NCBI GenBank assembly: GCA_964036315.1
Contig: OZ038500.1
Location: 60,915,446-60,979,445 of the forward strand
Direction: 5' to 3'
From: Acanthosepion esculentum
Taxonomy: Eukaryota > Mollusca > Cephalopoda > Sepiida > Sepiidae
Length of the DNA stretch: 64,000 nucleotides
Shown here in pieces: positions 40,171 through 51,500 of the stretch. Within the stretch, counting starts at the first letter, position 1. Each line of letters starts with the position of its first letter. The notes under the pieces were generated by a model. It was not told the origin of the DNA and did not search any database. It saw only the letters and a list, made by a program, of their open reading frames with translations. The position numbers and the translations under genes are program-made.

Positions 40171-40289
40171 GGGAGGGATTTTTTTTTAAAAAGTAAAAAA
40201 GCAAAAAAATGTTGTAGCGATTAAATTAAGACACATGTTGTTGATTTAAGAAGTATCAGCAATGTTATCGGTCCTAACCTGGCATCTGG

Positions 40290-40640
40290 TCTTTCGTCAA
40301 TTTCTCATCGCCGTATCGTAGATTCCCTGTGAATTTCCTATGAATGGTGATTTTTTCGAATGAGTTTTCCTCTTAGGTCCCTAAAGTTTACGAATTTAAG
40401 CGCAGTACTAGATTGGCTGCTAGGTTTCATTAATTTTCATTGGAAATATTTACATGTAAGTTCTATGCAATGTCAATCGTTATGAGCTTTCTTCTTAAGT
40501 CCTGTTTTTTATTGTTTTCTCTCCTTAATAATGTTTTTTTTTTCATTTTTTATATACATTCATACTTTCTCAGTAACCCCCTTACGTCTTAGTGGCTATA
40601 TTGCCTTGCTTGGGGTATCCAAGTGTTTTGAAATTTGAAA
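40290..40640 (+). pseudogene. Second, more decayed copy of the same LINE 3' region
   Basis: gaatttaagcgcagtactag (40,395) parallels 39,590; gtaagttctatgcaatgtca and the tail cccccttacgtcttagtggc, ttgccttgcttgggg match the other LINE ends at 28,625 and 42,930-42,955. Confidence 0.68.
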
Positions 40641-40756
40641 TGCCTTACATTGATCCTGTTATAAACAGGGAGTAGCTCTGCATAGCCATGTACCTAACCC
40701 TTTTTTTAATTTCATTTCCGTTTTGGTTGCACCTATACCCTTCAGTGGGTATCAGC

Positions 40757-40757
<1 letters not shown>

Positions 40758-40831
<74 letters not shown>
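40758..40831. repeat. (AT)n microsatellite
   Basis: Pure AT, ~74 bp. Confidence 0.97.
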
Positions 40832-40833
<2 letters not shown>

Positions 40834-40839
40834 AAAAAA

Positions 40840-41100
40840 TAAATCCCGAATTACCTCATATGTTGGAATAGCTATTTCGGCAGACGAAGATATCGGTCGT
40901 CTTTCTTACCAGGTTTGATCAGACTGACGACAGATATATTCGTCTACCGAAATAGGCTATATCCTATATGAGTTAATCATGGATTTATTTGTTTTTTTTT
41001 AATAATATTGCTCTGTATTAATAAATACCTCGAGCTCTTTTTTGTAGACCAATTATAATATTTTATATTACTAAGATCCACTTCGATTATATATATAATG
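40840..41100. repeat. Inverted-repeat family C
   Basis: Arms 40,845-40,898 (aatcccgaattacctcatat ... ggcagacgaa) and 40,946-40,997 are imperfect reverse complements. The right flank (ctctgtattaataaatacct ..) is the repeat shared with 18,150. Confidence 0.75.
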
Positions 41101-42490
41101 TATAATTGTGTATTTGACTAGCAGACATCCTTTTATACAAGTTTCACTAAAGATGACTGATTAGGCTTTTTGTCCAATTTTCCTGCCAATGATCTTTTTA
41201 TTCAATCTTTCTTGTGTTCTTATAAGTGTTTTTTTTTTTTGTTGGGCTTAAAGAGTGTAAAATCATTCCAAATATTCTATATACCCGATCGGTTTCGGTT
41301 ATTCTGTTAGATATTATCAAAGATGTTTTCGTTTAAACTTAAATATGTAGATTTTTATGCTTGATAATCTATAGTAATGCTAATATTCTATTTTATTTTA
41401 TGAACACGGCCAACACGTTTTGTCCGTGTTCATAATTGTTATTATTAAGTTTTTTTTGTTTTTTTCCATTAATTTTAACCTATGTCTACATGTGGAAGAG
41501 GTTATGCCTTGAACCTTATATGAAGTCTTTTATGCATCCACTCATTTTAAATACCATGGTTGTTCGACCTTTTCCAAAATTAGCAACCATTCCGAAAGCA
41601 CCTTGCCTCGCATACGCGAACAAAAATTCTCACGTAGTGTCGCGCATGCGCTGCAGAAAATCCTGTTGACTGTGCACGTCACATCATGACATTTCTCCCG
41701 TACATTCTTTAGCTGACATGAAGAGACTTTGGTAAAATAACGAATCCACCATATACATTAAGGCTCTAGTTTCAGATTTTGATGTCTGCTACATTTGGTT
41801 TTGCCCAAATCTAAAACCGTCTTTGAAAGGAATATTTCATATCATAGGGGAGATTAATCAAAATTGGAACAGGCAGATGATGGCGATCCCGAAAGAGAAA
41901 TTTGCAGATTCTACCGAAAACAAAATGTAAGAGACGCTAAAATCCGTGCTCAGCATTATTTAGGTAGACTAAGTTTCTTTACTATCGAATGGTTGTGTGT
42001 GCTGCCTAACGAAATTTCCAGGGCAAAATTTAGGTGAAAACAACGCTCTCATTGATCTACGGTTATAAATAGACACACATAAAAATATATTTGTAAGTGA
42101 AGTTTCAAAAGCCCATTGGGAATCCAGTTTTTATACGCTACCATTCGTCTGAATATATTTCCTGGAGATAGAATTCTTTCAATCCTTCTATTTTTTTATT
42201 TCCTTGAGTTAAGACATTGCTAACTTCAAAAACATTCTAACCAGTCGCAGTACAATTAAAAATACAGAAGCAAGGAACTTTGTGAAGACTGACTTTGAAA
42301 ATCTATCTTATTTCCGTGCTGTGCGTTTTTCTCTGTTCTTTGTCTTTGTTTTCCTTTTTACCAGCATTAATGGCTTTATCATCCAAATAGAGGCGATTCT
42401 TCTTTAGCGGGTCATAGACTCTACTGTTTGATTTACAAATAACAAACAGCTTTGTCGAAATTTTATTTTAAATCATTAAAAACAGAAAAA
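41101..42490. other. Unassigned; no gene seen
   Basis: A plus frame at 41,436-41,669 (77 codons) has no recognised domain. A phrase near 41,290-41,330 (cggtttcggttattctg) is a degenerate relative of the GAAAC-type motifs. Confidence 0.35.
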
Positions 42491-42493
42491 CAC

Positions 42494-42515
42494 TATATAT
42501 ATATATATATATATA
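42494..42515. repeat. Short (AT)n
   Basis: AT dinucleotides. Confidence 0.9.
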
Positions 42516-42870
42516 GACTTGGGCAGTTTTTAAAAATCTGTCAATAGAATAAAAATTAAAACCTCATGCGCATGTCTGCCGCTGTATTCACTTCCGGTTG
42601 ATTCGTCAAAATTCGGTGTCCGTGTTTTTTCGCCGCAAATATTTCGAATTCGTTTCTCTGAAGATTTCTTCCTAAAAATATAAAAGTGAAAAATGAATTC
42701 TTTTAAGAGATTCTACCGATGATGCCTTCAAAATGGTTCCGCGTTGTTTTTCTTTAAAAGATTTTAAGACATTGAAAATGTTTACCAGGGAAATATTGGA
42801 GGAGATTGACAGGAATAATTCGAAATCGTTCAGAAGAATTTTCTCTTTTCCAAATTTAAAACAGCTAAAA

Positions 42871-42874
<4 letters not shown>
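42516..42874. other. Unassigned
   Basis: The plus frame from 42,733 (MVPRCFSLKDFKTLKMFTRE ...) runs into the (CA)n repeat and is not supported as a gene. Confidence 0.35.

Positions 42875-42928
<54 letters not shown>
42875..42928. repeat. (CA)n microsatellite
   Basis: About 27 CA dinucleotides. Confidence 0.97.
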
Positions 42929-42929
<1 letters not shown>

Positions 42930-42930
<1 letters not shown>

Positions 42931-43410
42931 GCAAAGCAGTAAAATCACTAAGACATAAGGGGGTAACAGTGCGTGAAAGAATTAAGAACATAAACATTTA
43001 TAATCAGCGGGAAGAGAAAGAGACAAAAGATAGCGATTGACATTGTAATTAAATTTCTGCAGATTAATGTAAAACATGTAGCCGGAAGCAAAAAGTGCGA
43101 GAAAAGAAACTGTTAGCATAGAACTTAAGGCTATATCTAGATACAGTGTAACCCGGATATAAGACAGTTGTCGGGACCGGAGAAGAAGTATCTTATATCC
43201 GGGTTTCTCTTATATGCGGGTTTGGTCTTTTTTGTTTTATTAACACAGGCTCTAATTTGGGACCAGAGAAAATCACTCTTATACCCGGGTTTCTCTTATA
43301 TCCGGGTCTCTTATATCCGGTTACACTGTAGTTCTACCCTAAATTGATGAGATCTCGACGCCAGTCTATTACCGCGCTTAAATTTAAAGAATCTCGGCAC
43401 TTTAGCGAAA
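42930..43410 (-). pseudogene. LINE 3' region on the minus strand, interrupted by a MITE
   Basis: Minus-strand phrases: tgcatat/gctttgcat at the tail, cccccttatgtcttagtgat, aagttctatgctaacagttt, then (after the MITE) aatttaagcgcggtaataga. Order and wording match 40,395-40,620 reversed. Confidence 0.7.
43144..43328. mobile_element. Pogo/Tigger-like MITE, 185 bp
   Basis: Begins cagtgtaacccggatataag and ends cttatatccggttacactg, near-perfect terminal inverted repeats of ~20 bp, flanked by TA on both sides (43,142-43,143; 43,329-43,330). The interior has two more copies of cttatatccgggt. CAGTG.. termini and TA duplication indicate a pogo/Tigger-type element of the Tc1/mariner group. No transposase. 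Confidence 0.92.
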
Positions 43411-44212
43411 AGCTCATCCGAACAATTACCATGAAGGTATATATGCCTTTCATTGTATGTATGTGTTGTCTGTGTTTTTTTAACGGTCGTGGACATCTAT
43501 TTCCTGTGTTTTTGCGTGTTTATATATCTAAATATGTCTACATGTTTGTGTATTATAATCTGATTATGTATGTATTGCCTTTTGCAAGATTTCACCCTCC
43601 CCTGCCCATATCATCATTTCAAATGTATCTAAGCTTTAACGAATCTTAGCACAACATTAGATTTTAACGTTTATTCTAACTGAATTTTTAGCCTTTCAAT
43701 TAAAACGAAATAAATAATAAAACGTGTATTTTCCACAGTTTCTTTATTAAACAATTTTATATTTTAAACTTAATACAGATAAATTTAAAATTTATAATTA
43801 GTAATTTTAATTTTCAATTTTATAGTAAAATGTAATATTAATTAGAATGATTTCTATTTTATTCTAACCCTAACATTAAAGTTTTAATTTTTATAACCAA
43901 TGTTCGTTGTCAAGTTTTTTGAATTCTCATATACTTTTCTTTTCATTGGCTGTTGCAGCTTATGTAACAGCATTTCCCCGTGCGAGGGGTATTTGATCGA
44001 TTTGAAGCTTTTAAAACCCTTTATTCTACGTTCAACACCATCACTTGGTAAGACACCAGATGTGTTGAATCAAAGTGGCTAACTTGGAGCGATTTTATAA
44101 CATATTTATGTTATAATTCTCGAATAAATTATATATTCTTTACTTTGTATTGAGCACTCTTTTAAGAATAGCATTTTTTGATTATTGAAATTTATTCCGT
44201 ATACACCAATCC
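43411..44212. other. Unassigned AT-rich sequence; no gene
   Basis: A phrase near 44,025-44,080 (caacaccatcacttggtaag..acaccagatgtgttgaa) also occurs, reversed, at 13,325-13,365, so a further short repeat family is present. Nothing else recognised. Confidence 0.4.
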
Positions 44213-44225
44213 TATATATATATAT

Positions 44226-44275
<50 letters not shown>

Positions 44276-44293
44276 GAAACGAATGAATGAAAC

Positions 44294-44347
<54 letters not shown>

Positions 44348-44412
44348 GTTTCATTGAATATGACAGACAAAGTGCTTTGATTTAGTTTTAATTTTCGAAA
44401 AAATAATTTTAT

Positions 44413-44478
<66 letters not shown>

Positions 44479-44524
44479 TAGCTGACGTATCCAGTAATTC
44501 CCCGAAAATATATATATATATATA
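44213..44524. repeat. Cluster of (AT)n arrays with hairpins and (CA)n
   Basis: (AT)n at 44,213-44,270, 44,298-44,343, 44,433-44,477 and 44,505-44,524, with (CA)n at 44,412-44,432. atgaaacgtgcata (44,288) and tatgcacgtttcat (44,341) are inverted around the second array. Confidence 0.95.
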
Positions 44525-44603
44525 ATGCCCCACCCACTATGCAATCATCAGGTACAAAAGAACACTTGAACTAAATTTATTGATATTTATTTATTTGATT
44601 ATA

Positions 44604-44800
44604 AATATAAAAGTGAACATAGAAGTCAACACTTAGAGATGACAGTCTGTTTCTTGCTCGATGAAATCTAGCATGAAACAGACTGTCGCCTCTAAGTGTT
44701 GACTTCTATGTTCACTTTTATATTTACACTCACTCTATCTCTGATATTGAGCACTTTATCCCATAAATATAGCACATTTTAAGACTATATTTCTTGATTT
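44604..44800. mobile_element. Hammerhead-family B palindrome, decayed core
   Basis: Arms 44,610-44,640 and 44,686-44,722 (gtgaacatagaagtcaacac / reverse) are near perfect. The core region reads tcgatgaaatctagcatGAAAC..actGTC; the CTGANGA box is damaged. The family tail (ctctatctctgatattgagc, agcacattttaagac) follows. Confidence 0.82.
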
Positions 44801-44804
44801 GATT

Positions 44805-44873
44805 ATATATATATATTTATATATATGTGCGCGCGTGCATGTGTGTGTGTTTGTGTGTGTGTGTCTGTGTGTT

Positions 44874-44929
<56 letters not shown>

Positions 44930-44930
44930 G
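44805..44930. repeat. (AT)n and (GT)n
   Basis: Short AT, then interrupted and finally pure GT from 44,877 to 44,928. Confidence 0.97.
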
Positions 44931-45360
44931 GAGAAAATCTCTAGTGGCAAAGTTTTCGTATGGCGCGTTTCGTCAGACTAAATTGATGCGGCCACAAATG
45001 CGGAAATGTGGACGCAGAGAATTTTAAATTTAATTTTAGTAATTTTAAAATATATATTTCAAGTATATAGTGCATCTGATTTCAGTTTATTTACGTTTTT
45101 GTCTATGTTTTTATCACTTTTGTTAATAAATGACGCACATTGTGATAATAGAGGTTCTGAAAAAAGAACACAAACTAATTGAAGACCAACCGGATGTTTA
45201 TAACATGAATATTTCAAGCACTGAAGGTTATAAAGAGATCTATTCATCGTCGATGGCCAAGGTGGAACTGACAAAAAATTCAACCTACATCTGGCTAAAC
45301 TACGCTAAATGAAACATATTACTCTAGCAGTGGCGTCAAATAGTAGAGCTGCAATCCTGC
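44931..45360. other. Spacer before the satellite; unsupported 60-codon frame
   Basis: 45,130-45,312 on the plus strand is open (MTHIVIIEVLKKEHKLIEDQ ...) with normal amino-acid composition but no domain I recognise. Possibly a transposon remnant. Confidence 0.3.
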
Positions 45361-45599
45361 TAAGTGGTGGATGCACTGCTCATTCGTCTCCAGGAAAGTG
45401 AATGCACTGCTACATCAGTTGTCCAAGAAATATAAGGCAACCTGCTGCGTCAGTCGTCCTAGAAAGATAAGGCAACCTGCTGCATCAGTCGTCCAAGATG
45501 GATAAGGCAAACTGCTGCGTCAGTCGTCCTAGAAAGATAAGGCAACCTGCTGCATCAGTCGTCCAAGAAAGATAAGGCAACCTGCTGCATCAGTCGTCC

Positions 45600-48500
45600 A
45601 AGAAAGATAAGGCAACCTGCTGCGTCAGTCGTCCAAGAAAGATAAGGCAACCTGCTGCATCAGTCGTCCAAGAAAGATAAGGCAACCTGCTGCATCAGTC
45701 GTCCAAGAAAGGTAAGGCAACCTGCTGCATCAGTCGTCCAAGAAAGATAAGGCAACCTGCTACAGCAGTCGTCCAAGAAAGATAAGGCAACCTGCTGCGT
45801 CAGTCGTCCAAGAAAGATAAGGCAACCTGCTGCATCAGTCGTCCAAGAAAGATAAGGCAACCTGCTGCGTCAGTCGTTCAAGAAAGTTAAGGCAACCTGC
45901 TGCGTCAGTCGTCCTAGAAAGATAAGGCAACCTGCTCCGTCAGTCGTCCTAGAAAGATAAGGCAAACTGCTGCATCAGACGTCCAAGAAAGATAAGGCAA
46001 CCAGCTACGGCAGTCGTCCAAGAAAGATAAGGCAACCTGCTGCGTCAGTCGTTCAAGAAAGTTAAGGCAACCTGCTGCGTCAGTCGTCCTAGAAAGATAA
46101 GGCAACCTGCTGCGTCAGTCGTCCTAGAAAGATAAGGCAACCTGCTGCATCAGTCGTCCAAGAAAGATAAGGGAACCTGCTACAGCAGTCGTCCAAGAAA
46201 GATAAGGCAACCTGCTGCGTCAGTCGTCCAAGTAAGATAAGGCAACCTGCTGCATCAGTCGTCCAAGAAAGATAAGGCAACTTGCTATAGCAGTCGTCCA
46301 AGAAAGTTAAGGCAACCTGCTGCATCAGTCGTCCAAGAAAGATAAGGCAACCTGCTACAGCAGTCGCCCAAGAAAGATAAGGCAACCTGCTACAGAAGTC
46401 GCCCAAGAAAGATAAGGCAACCTGCTACAGCCGTCGTCCAAGAAAGATAAGGCAACCTGCTGCGTCAGTCGTCCAAGAAAGATAAGGCAACCTGCTGCGT
46501 CAGTCGTCCAAGAAAAGTAAGGCAACCTGCTGCATCAGTCGTCCAAGAAAGATAAGGCAACCTGCTACAGCAGTCGTCCAAGAAAGATAAGCCAACCTGA
46601 TACGTCAGTCGTCCAAGAAAGATAAGGCAACCTGCTGCGTCAGTCGTCCAAGAAAGATAAGGCAACCTGCTGCATCAGTCGTCCAAGAAAGATAAGGCAA
46701 CCTGCTGCGTCAGTCGTCCAAGAAAGATAAGGCAACCTGCTGCATCAGTCGTCCAAGAAAGATAAGGCAACCTGCTGCGTCAGTCGTTCAAAAAAGTTAA
46801 GGCAACCTGCTGCGTCAGTCGTCCTAGAAAGATAAGGCAACCTGCTGCATCAGTCGTCCAAGAAAGATAAGGCAACATGCTACAGCAGTCGCCCAAGAAA
46901 GATAAGGCAACCTACAACAGCAGTCGCCCAAGAAAGATAAGGCAACCTGCTACAGCAGTCGTCCAAGAAAGATAAGGCAACCTGCTGCGTCAGTCGTCCA
47001 AGAAAGATAAGGCAACCTGCTGCATCAGTCGTCCAAGAAAAATAAGGCAACCTGCTACAGCAGTCGTCCAAGAAAGATAAGGCAACTTGCTGCCTCAGTC
47101 GTCCAAGAAAGATAAGGCAACCTGCTACAGCAGTCGTCCAAGAAAGATAAGGCAACCTGCTACAGCAGTCGTCCAAGAAAGATAAGGCAACCTACTACAG
47201 CAGTCGCCCAAGAAAGATAAGGCAACCTGCTACAGCAGTCGTCCAAGAAAGATAAGGCAACCTGCTGCGTCAGTCGTCAAAGAAAGATAAGGCAACCTGC
47301 TGCGTCAGTCGTCCTAGAAAGATAAGGCAACCTGCTGCATCAGTCGTCCAAGAAAGATAAGGCAACCTGCTGCGTCAGTCGTCCTAGAAAGATAAGGCAA
47401 CCTGCTGCATCAGTCGTCCAAGAAAGATAAGGCAACCTGCTGCATCAGTCGTTCAAGAAAGATAAGGCAACCTGCTACAGCAGTCGTCCAAGAAAGATAA
47501 GGCAACCTGCTGCGTCAGTCGTAGAAGAAAGTTAAGGCAACCTGCTGCGTCAGTCGTCCAAGAAAGATAAGGCAACCTGCTGCGTCAGTCGTCCTAGAAA
47601 GATAAGGCAACCTGCTGCATCAGTCGTCCAAGAAAGATAAGGCAACCTGCTGCATCAGTCGTCCAAGAAAGATAAGGCAACCTTATACAGCAGTCGTTCA
47701 AGAAAGATAAGGCAACCTGCTACGGCAGTCGTCCAAGAAAGATAAGGCAACCTGCTGCGTCAGTCGTTCAAGAAATTTAAGGCAACCTGCTGCGTCAGTC
47801 GTCCTAGAAAGATAAGGCAACCTGCTGCGTCAGTCGTCCTAGAAAGATAAGGCAACCTGCTGCATCAGTCGTCCAAGAAAGATAAGGCAACCTGCTACAG
47901 CAGTCGTCCAAGAAAGATAAGGCAACCTGCTGCGTCAGTCGTCCGAGAAAGATAAGGCAACCTGCTACAGCAGTCGTCCAAGAAAGTTAAGGCAACCTGC
48001 TGCATCAGTCGTCCAAGAAAGATAAGGCAACCTGCTGCATCAGTCGTCCAAGAAAGATAAGGCAACCTGCTACAGCCGTCGTCCAAGAAAGATAAGGCAA
48101 CCTGCTACAGCAGTCGCCCAAGAAAGATAAGGCAACCTGCTGCATCAGTCGTCCAAGAAAGATAAGGCAACCTGCTACGGAAGTCGTCCAAGAAAGATAT
48201 GGCAACCTGCTGCGTCAGTCGTTCAAGAAAGTTAAGGCAACCTGCTGCGTCAGTCGTCCTAGAAAGAAAAGGCAACCTGCTGCGTCAGTAGTCCTAGAAA
48301 GATAAGACAACCTGCTGCATCAGTCGTCCAAGAAAGATAAGGCAACCTGCTACAGCAGTCGTCCAAGAAAGATTAGGCTACCTGCTACGTCAGTCGTCCA
48401 AGAAAGATAAGGCAACCTGCTACAGCAGTCGTCCAAGAAAGATAAGGCAACCTGCTACAGCAGTCGTCCAAGAAAGATAAGGCAACCTACTACAGCAGTC

Positions 48501-51500
48501 GCCCAAGAAAGATAAGGCAACCTGCTACAGCAGTCGTCCAAGAAAGATAAGGCAACCTGCTGCGTCAGTCGTCCAAGAAAGATAAGGCAACCTGCTGCGT
48601 CAGTCGTCCTAGAAAGATAAGACAACCTGCTGCATCAGTCGTCCAAGAAAAATAAGGCAACCTGCTACAGCAGTCGTCCAAGAAAGATAAGGCAACCTGC
48701 TGCGTCAGTCGTCCAAGAAAGATAAGGCAACCTGCAGCGTCAGTCGTCCTAGAAAGATAAGGCAACCTGCTGCATCAGTCGTCCAAGAAAAATAAGGCAA
48801 CCTGCTACAGCAGTCGTCCAAGAAAGATAAGGCAACCTGCTGCGTCAGTCGTTCAAGAAAGATAAGGCAACCTGCTGCGTCAGTCGTCCAAGAAAGATAA
48901 GGCAACCTGCTGCGTCGGTCGTCCAAGAAAGATAAGGCAACCTGCTGCATCAGTCGTCCAAGAAAGATAAGGCAACCTGCTGCATCAGTCGTTCAAGAAA
49001 GATAAGGCAACCTGCTACAGCAGTCGTCCAAGAAAGATAAGGCAACCTGCTACAGCAGTCGTCCAAGTAAGATAAGGCAACCTGCTGCGTCAGTCGTCAA
49101 AGAAAGATAAGGCAACCTGCTGCGTCAGTCGTCCTAGAAAGATAAGGCAACCTGCTGCATCAGTCGTCCAAGAAAGATAAGGCAACCTGCTGCGTCAGTC
49201 GTCCTAGAAAGATAAGGCAACCTGCTGCATCAGTCGTCCAAGAAAGATAAGGCAACCTGCTGCATCAGTCGTTCAAGAAAGATAAGGCAACCTGCTACAG
49301 CAGTCGTCCAAGAAAGATAAGGCAACATGCTGCGTCAGTCGTACAAGAAAGTTAAGGCAACCTGCTGCGTCAGTCGTCCAAGAAAGATAAGGCAACCTGC
49401 TGCGTCAGTCGTCCTAGAAAGATAAGGCAACCTGCTGCATCAGTCGTCCAAGAAAGATAAGGCAACCTGCTGCATCAGTCGTCCAAGAAAGATAAGGCAA
49501 CCTTCTACAGCAGTCGTTCAAGAAAGATAAGGCAACCTGCTACGGCAGTCGTCCAAGAAAGATAAGGCAACCTGCTGCGTCAGTCGTTCAAGAAATTTAA
49601 GGCAACCTGCTGCGTCAGTCGTCCTAGAAAGATAAGGCAACCTGCTGCGTCAGTCGTCCTAGAAAGATAAGGCAACCTGCTGCATCAGTCGTCCAAGAAA
49701 GATAAGGCAACCTGCTACAGCAGTCGTCCAAGAAAGATAAGGCAACCTGCTGCGTCAGTCGTCCGAGAAAGATAAGGCAACCTGCTACAGCAGTCGTCCA
49801 AGAAAGTTAAGGCAACCTGCTGCATCAGTCGTCCAAGAAAGATAAGGCAACCTGCTGCATCAGTCGTCCAAGAAAGATAAGGCAACCTGCTACAGCAGTC
49901 GCCCAAGAAAGATAAGGCAACCTGCTACAGCAGTCGCCCAAGAAAGATAAGGCAACCTGCTGCATCAGTCGTCCAAGAAAGATAAGGCAACCTGCTACGG
50001 AAGTCGTCCAAGAAAGATAAGGCAACATGCTGCGTCAGTCGTTCAAGAAAGTTAAGGCAACCTGCTGCGTCAGTCGTCCTAGAAAGATAAGGCAACCTGC
50101 TGCGTCAGTTGTCCTAGAAAGATAAGACAACCTGCTGCATCAGTCGTCCAAGAAAGATAAGGCAACCTGCTACAGCAGTCGTCCAAGAAAGATAAGGCAA
50201 CCTGCTGCGTCAGTCGTCCAAGAAATATAAGGCAACCTGCTACAGCAGTCGTCCAAGAAAGATAAGGCAACCTGCTACAGCAGTCGTCCAAGAAAGATAA
50301 GGCAACCTACTACAGCAGTCGCCCAAGAAAGATAAGGCAACCTGCTACAGAAGTCGTCCAAGAAAGATAAGGCAACCTGCTGCGTCAGTCGTCCAAGAAA
50401 GATAAGGCAACCTGCTGCGTCAGTCGTCCTAGAAAGATAAGGCAACCTGCTGCATCAGTCGTCCAAGAAAAATAAGGCAACCTGCTACAGCAGTCGTCCA
50501 AGAAAGATAAGGCAACCTGCTGCGTCAGTCGTCCAAGAAAGATAAGGCAACCTGCTGCGTCAGTCGTCCTAGAAAGATAAGGCAACCTGCTGCATCAGTC
50601 GTCCAAGAAAAATAAGGCAACCTGCTACAGCAGTCGTCCAAGAAAGATAAGGCAACCTGCTGCGTCAGTCGTTCAAGAAAGATAAGGCAACCTGCTGCGT
50701 CAGTCGTCCAAGAAAGATAAGGCAACCTGCTGCGTCGGTCGTCCAAGAAAGATAAGGCAACCTGCTGCATCAGTCGTCCAAGAAAGATAAGGCAACCTGC
50801 TGCATCAGTCGTTCAAGAAAGATAAGGCAACCTGCTACAGCAGTCGTCCAAGAAAGATAAGGCAACCTGCTGCGTCAGTCGTACAAGAAAGTTAAGGCAA
50901 CCTGCTGCGTCAGTAGTCCAAGAAAGATAAGGCAACCTACTGCGTCAGTCGTCCTAGAAAGATAAGGCAAGCTGCTGCATCAGTCGTCCAAGAAAGATTA
51001 GGCAACCTTCTACAGCAGTCGTTCAAGAAAGATAAGGCCACCTACTACGGCAGTCGTCCAAGAAAGATAAGGCAACCTGCTGCGTCAGTCGTTCAAGAAA
51101 TTTAAGGCAACCTGCTACAGCAGTCGTCCAAGAAAGTTAAGGCAACCTGCTGCATCAGTCGTCCAAGAAAGATAAGGCAACCTGCTGCATCAGTCGTCCA
51201 AGAAAGATACGGCAACCTGCTACAGCAGTCGCCCAAGTAAGATAAGGCAACCTGCTACAGCAGTCGCCCAAGAAAGATAAGGCAACCTGCTGCATCAGTC
51301 GGCCAAGCAAGATAAGGCAACCTGCTACGGCAGTCGTCCAAGAAAGATAAGGCAACCTGCTGCGTCAATCGTTCAAGAAAGTTAAGGCAACCTGCTGCGT
51401 CAGTCGTCCTAGAAAGATAAGGCAACCTGCTGCGTCAGTTGTCCTAGAAAGATAAGACAACCTGCTGCATCAGTCGTCCAAGAAAGATAAGGCAACCTGC

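Noticed and set aside
40915..40985. Hammerhead-like CTGACGA...GAAAT in inverted-repeat family C
   Set aside because: Stem II has only a weak 3-bp helix offset from the core, and stem I is absent.
45130..45312. 60-codon plus-strand frame as a small gene
   Set aside because: No domain, no conserved context and a length within chance expectation for a 64-kb window.
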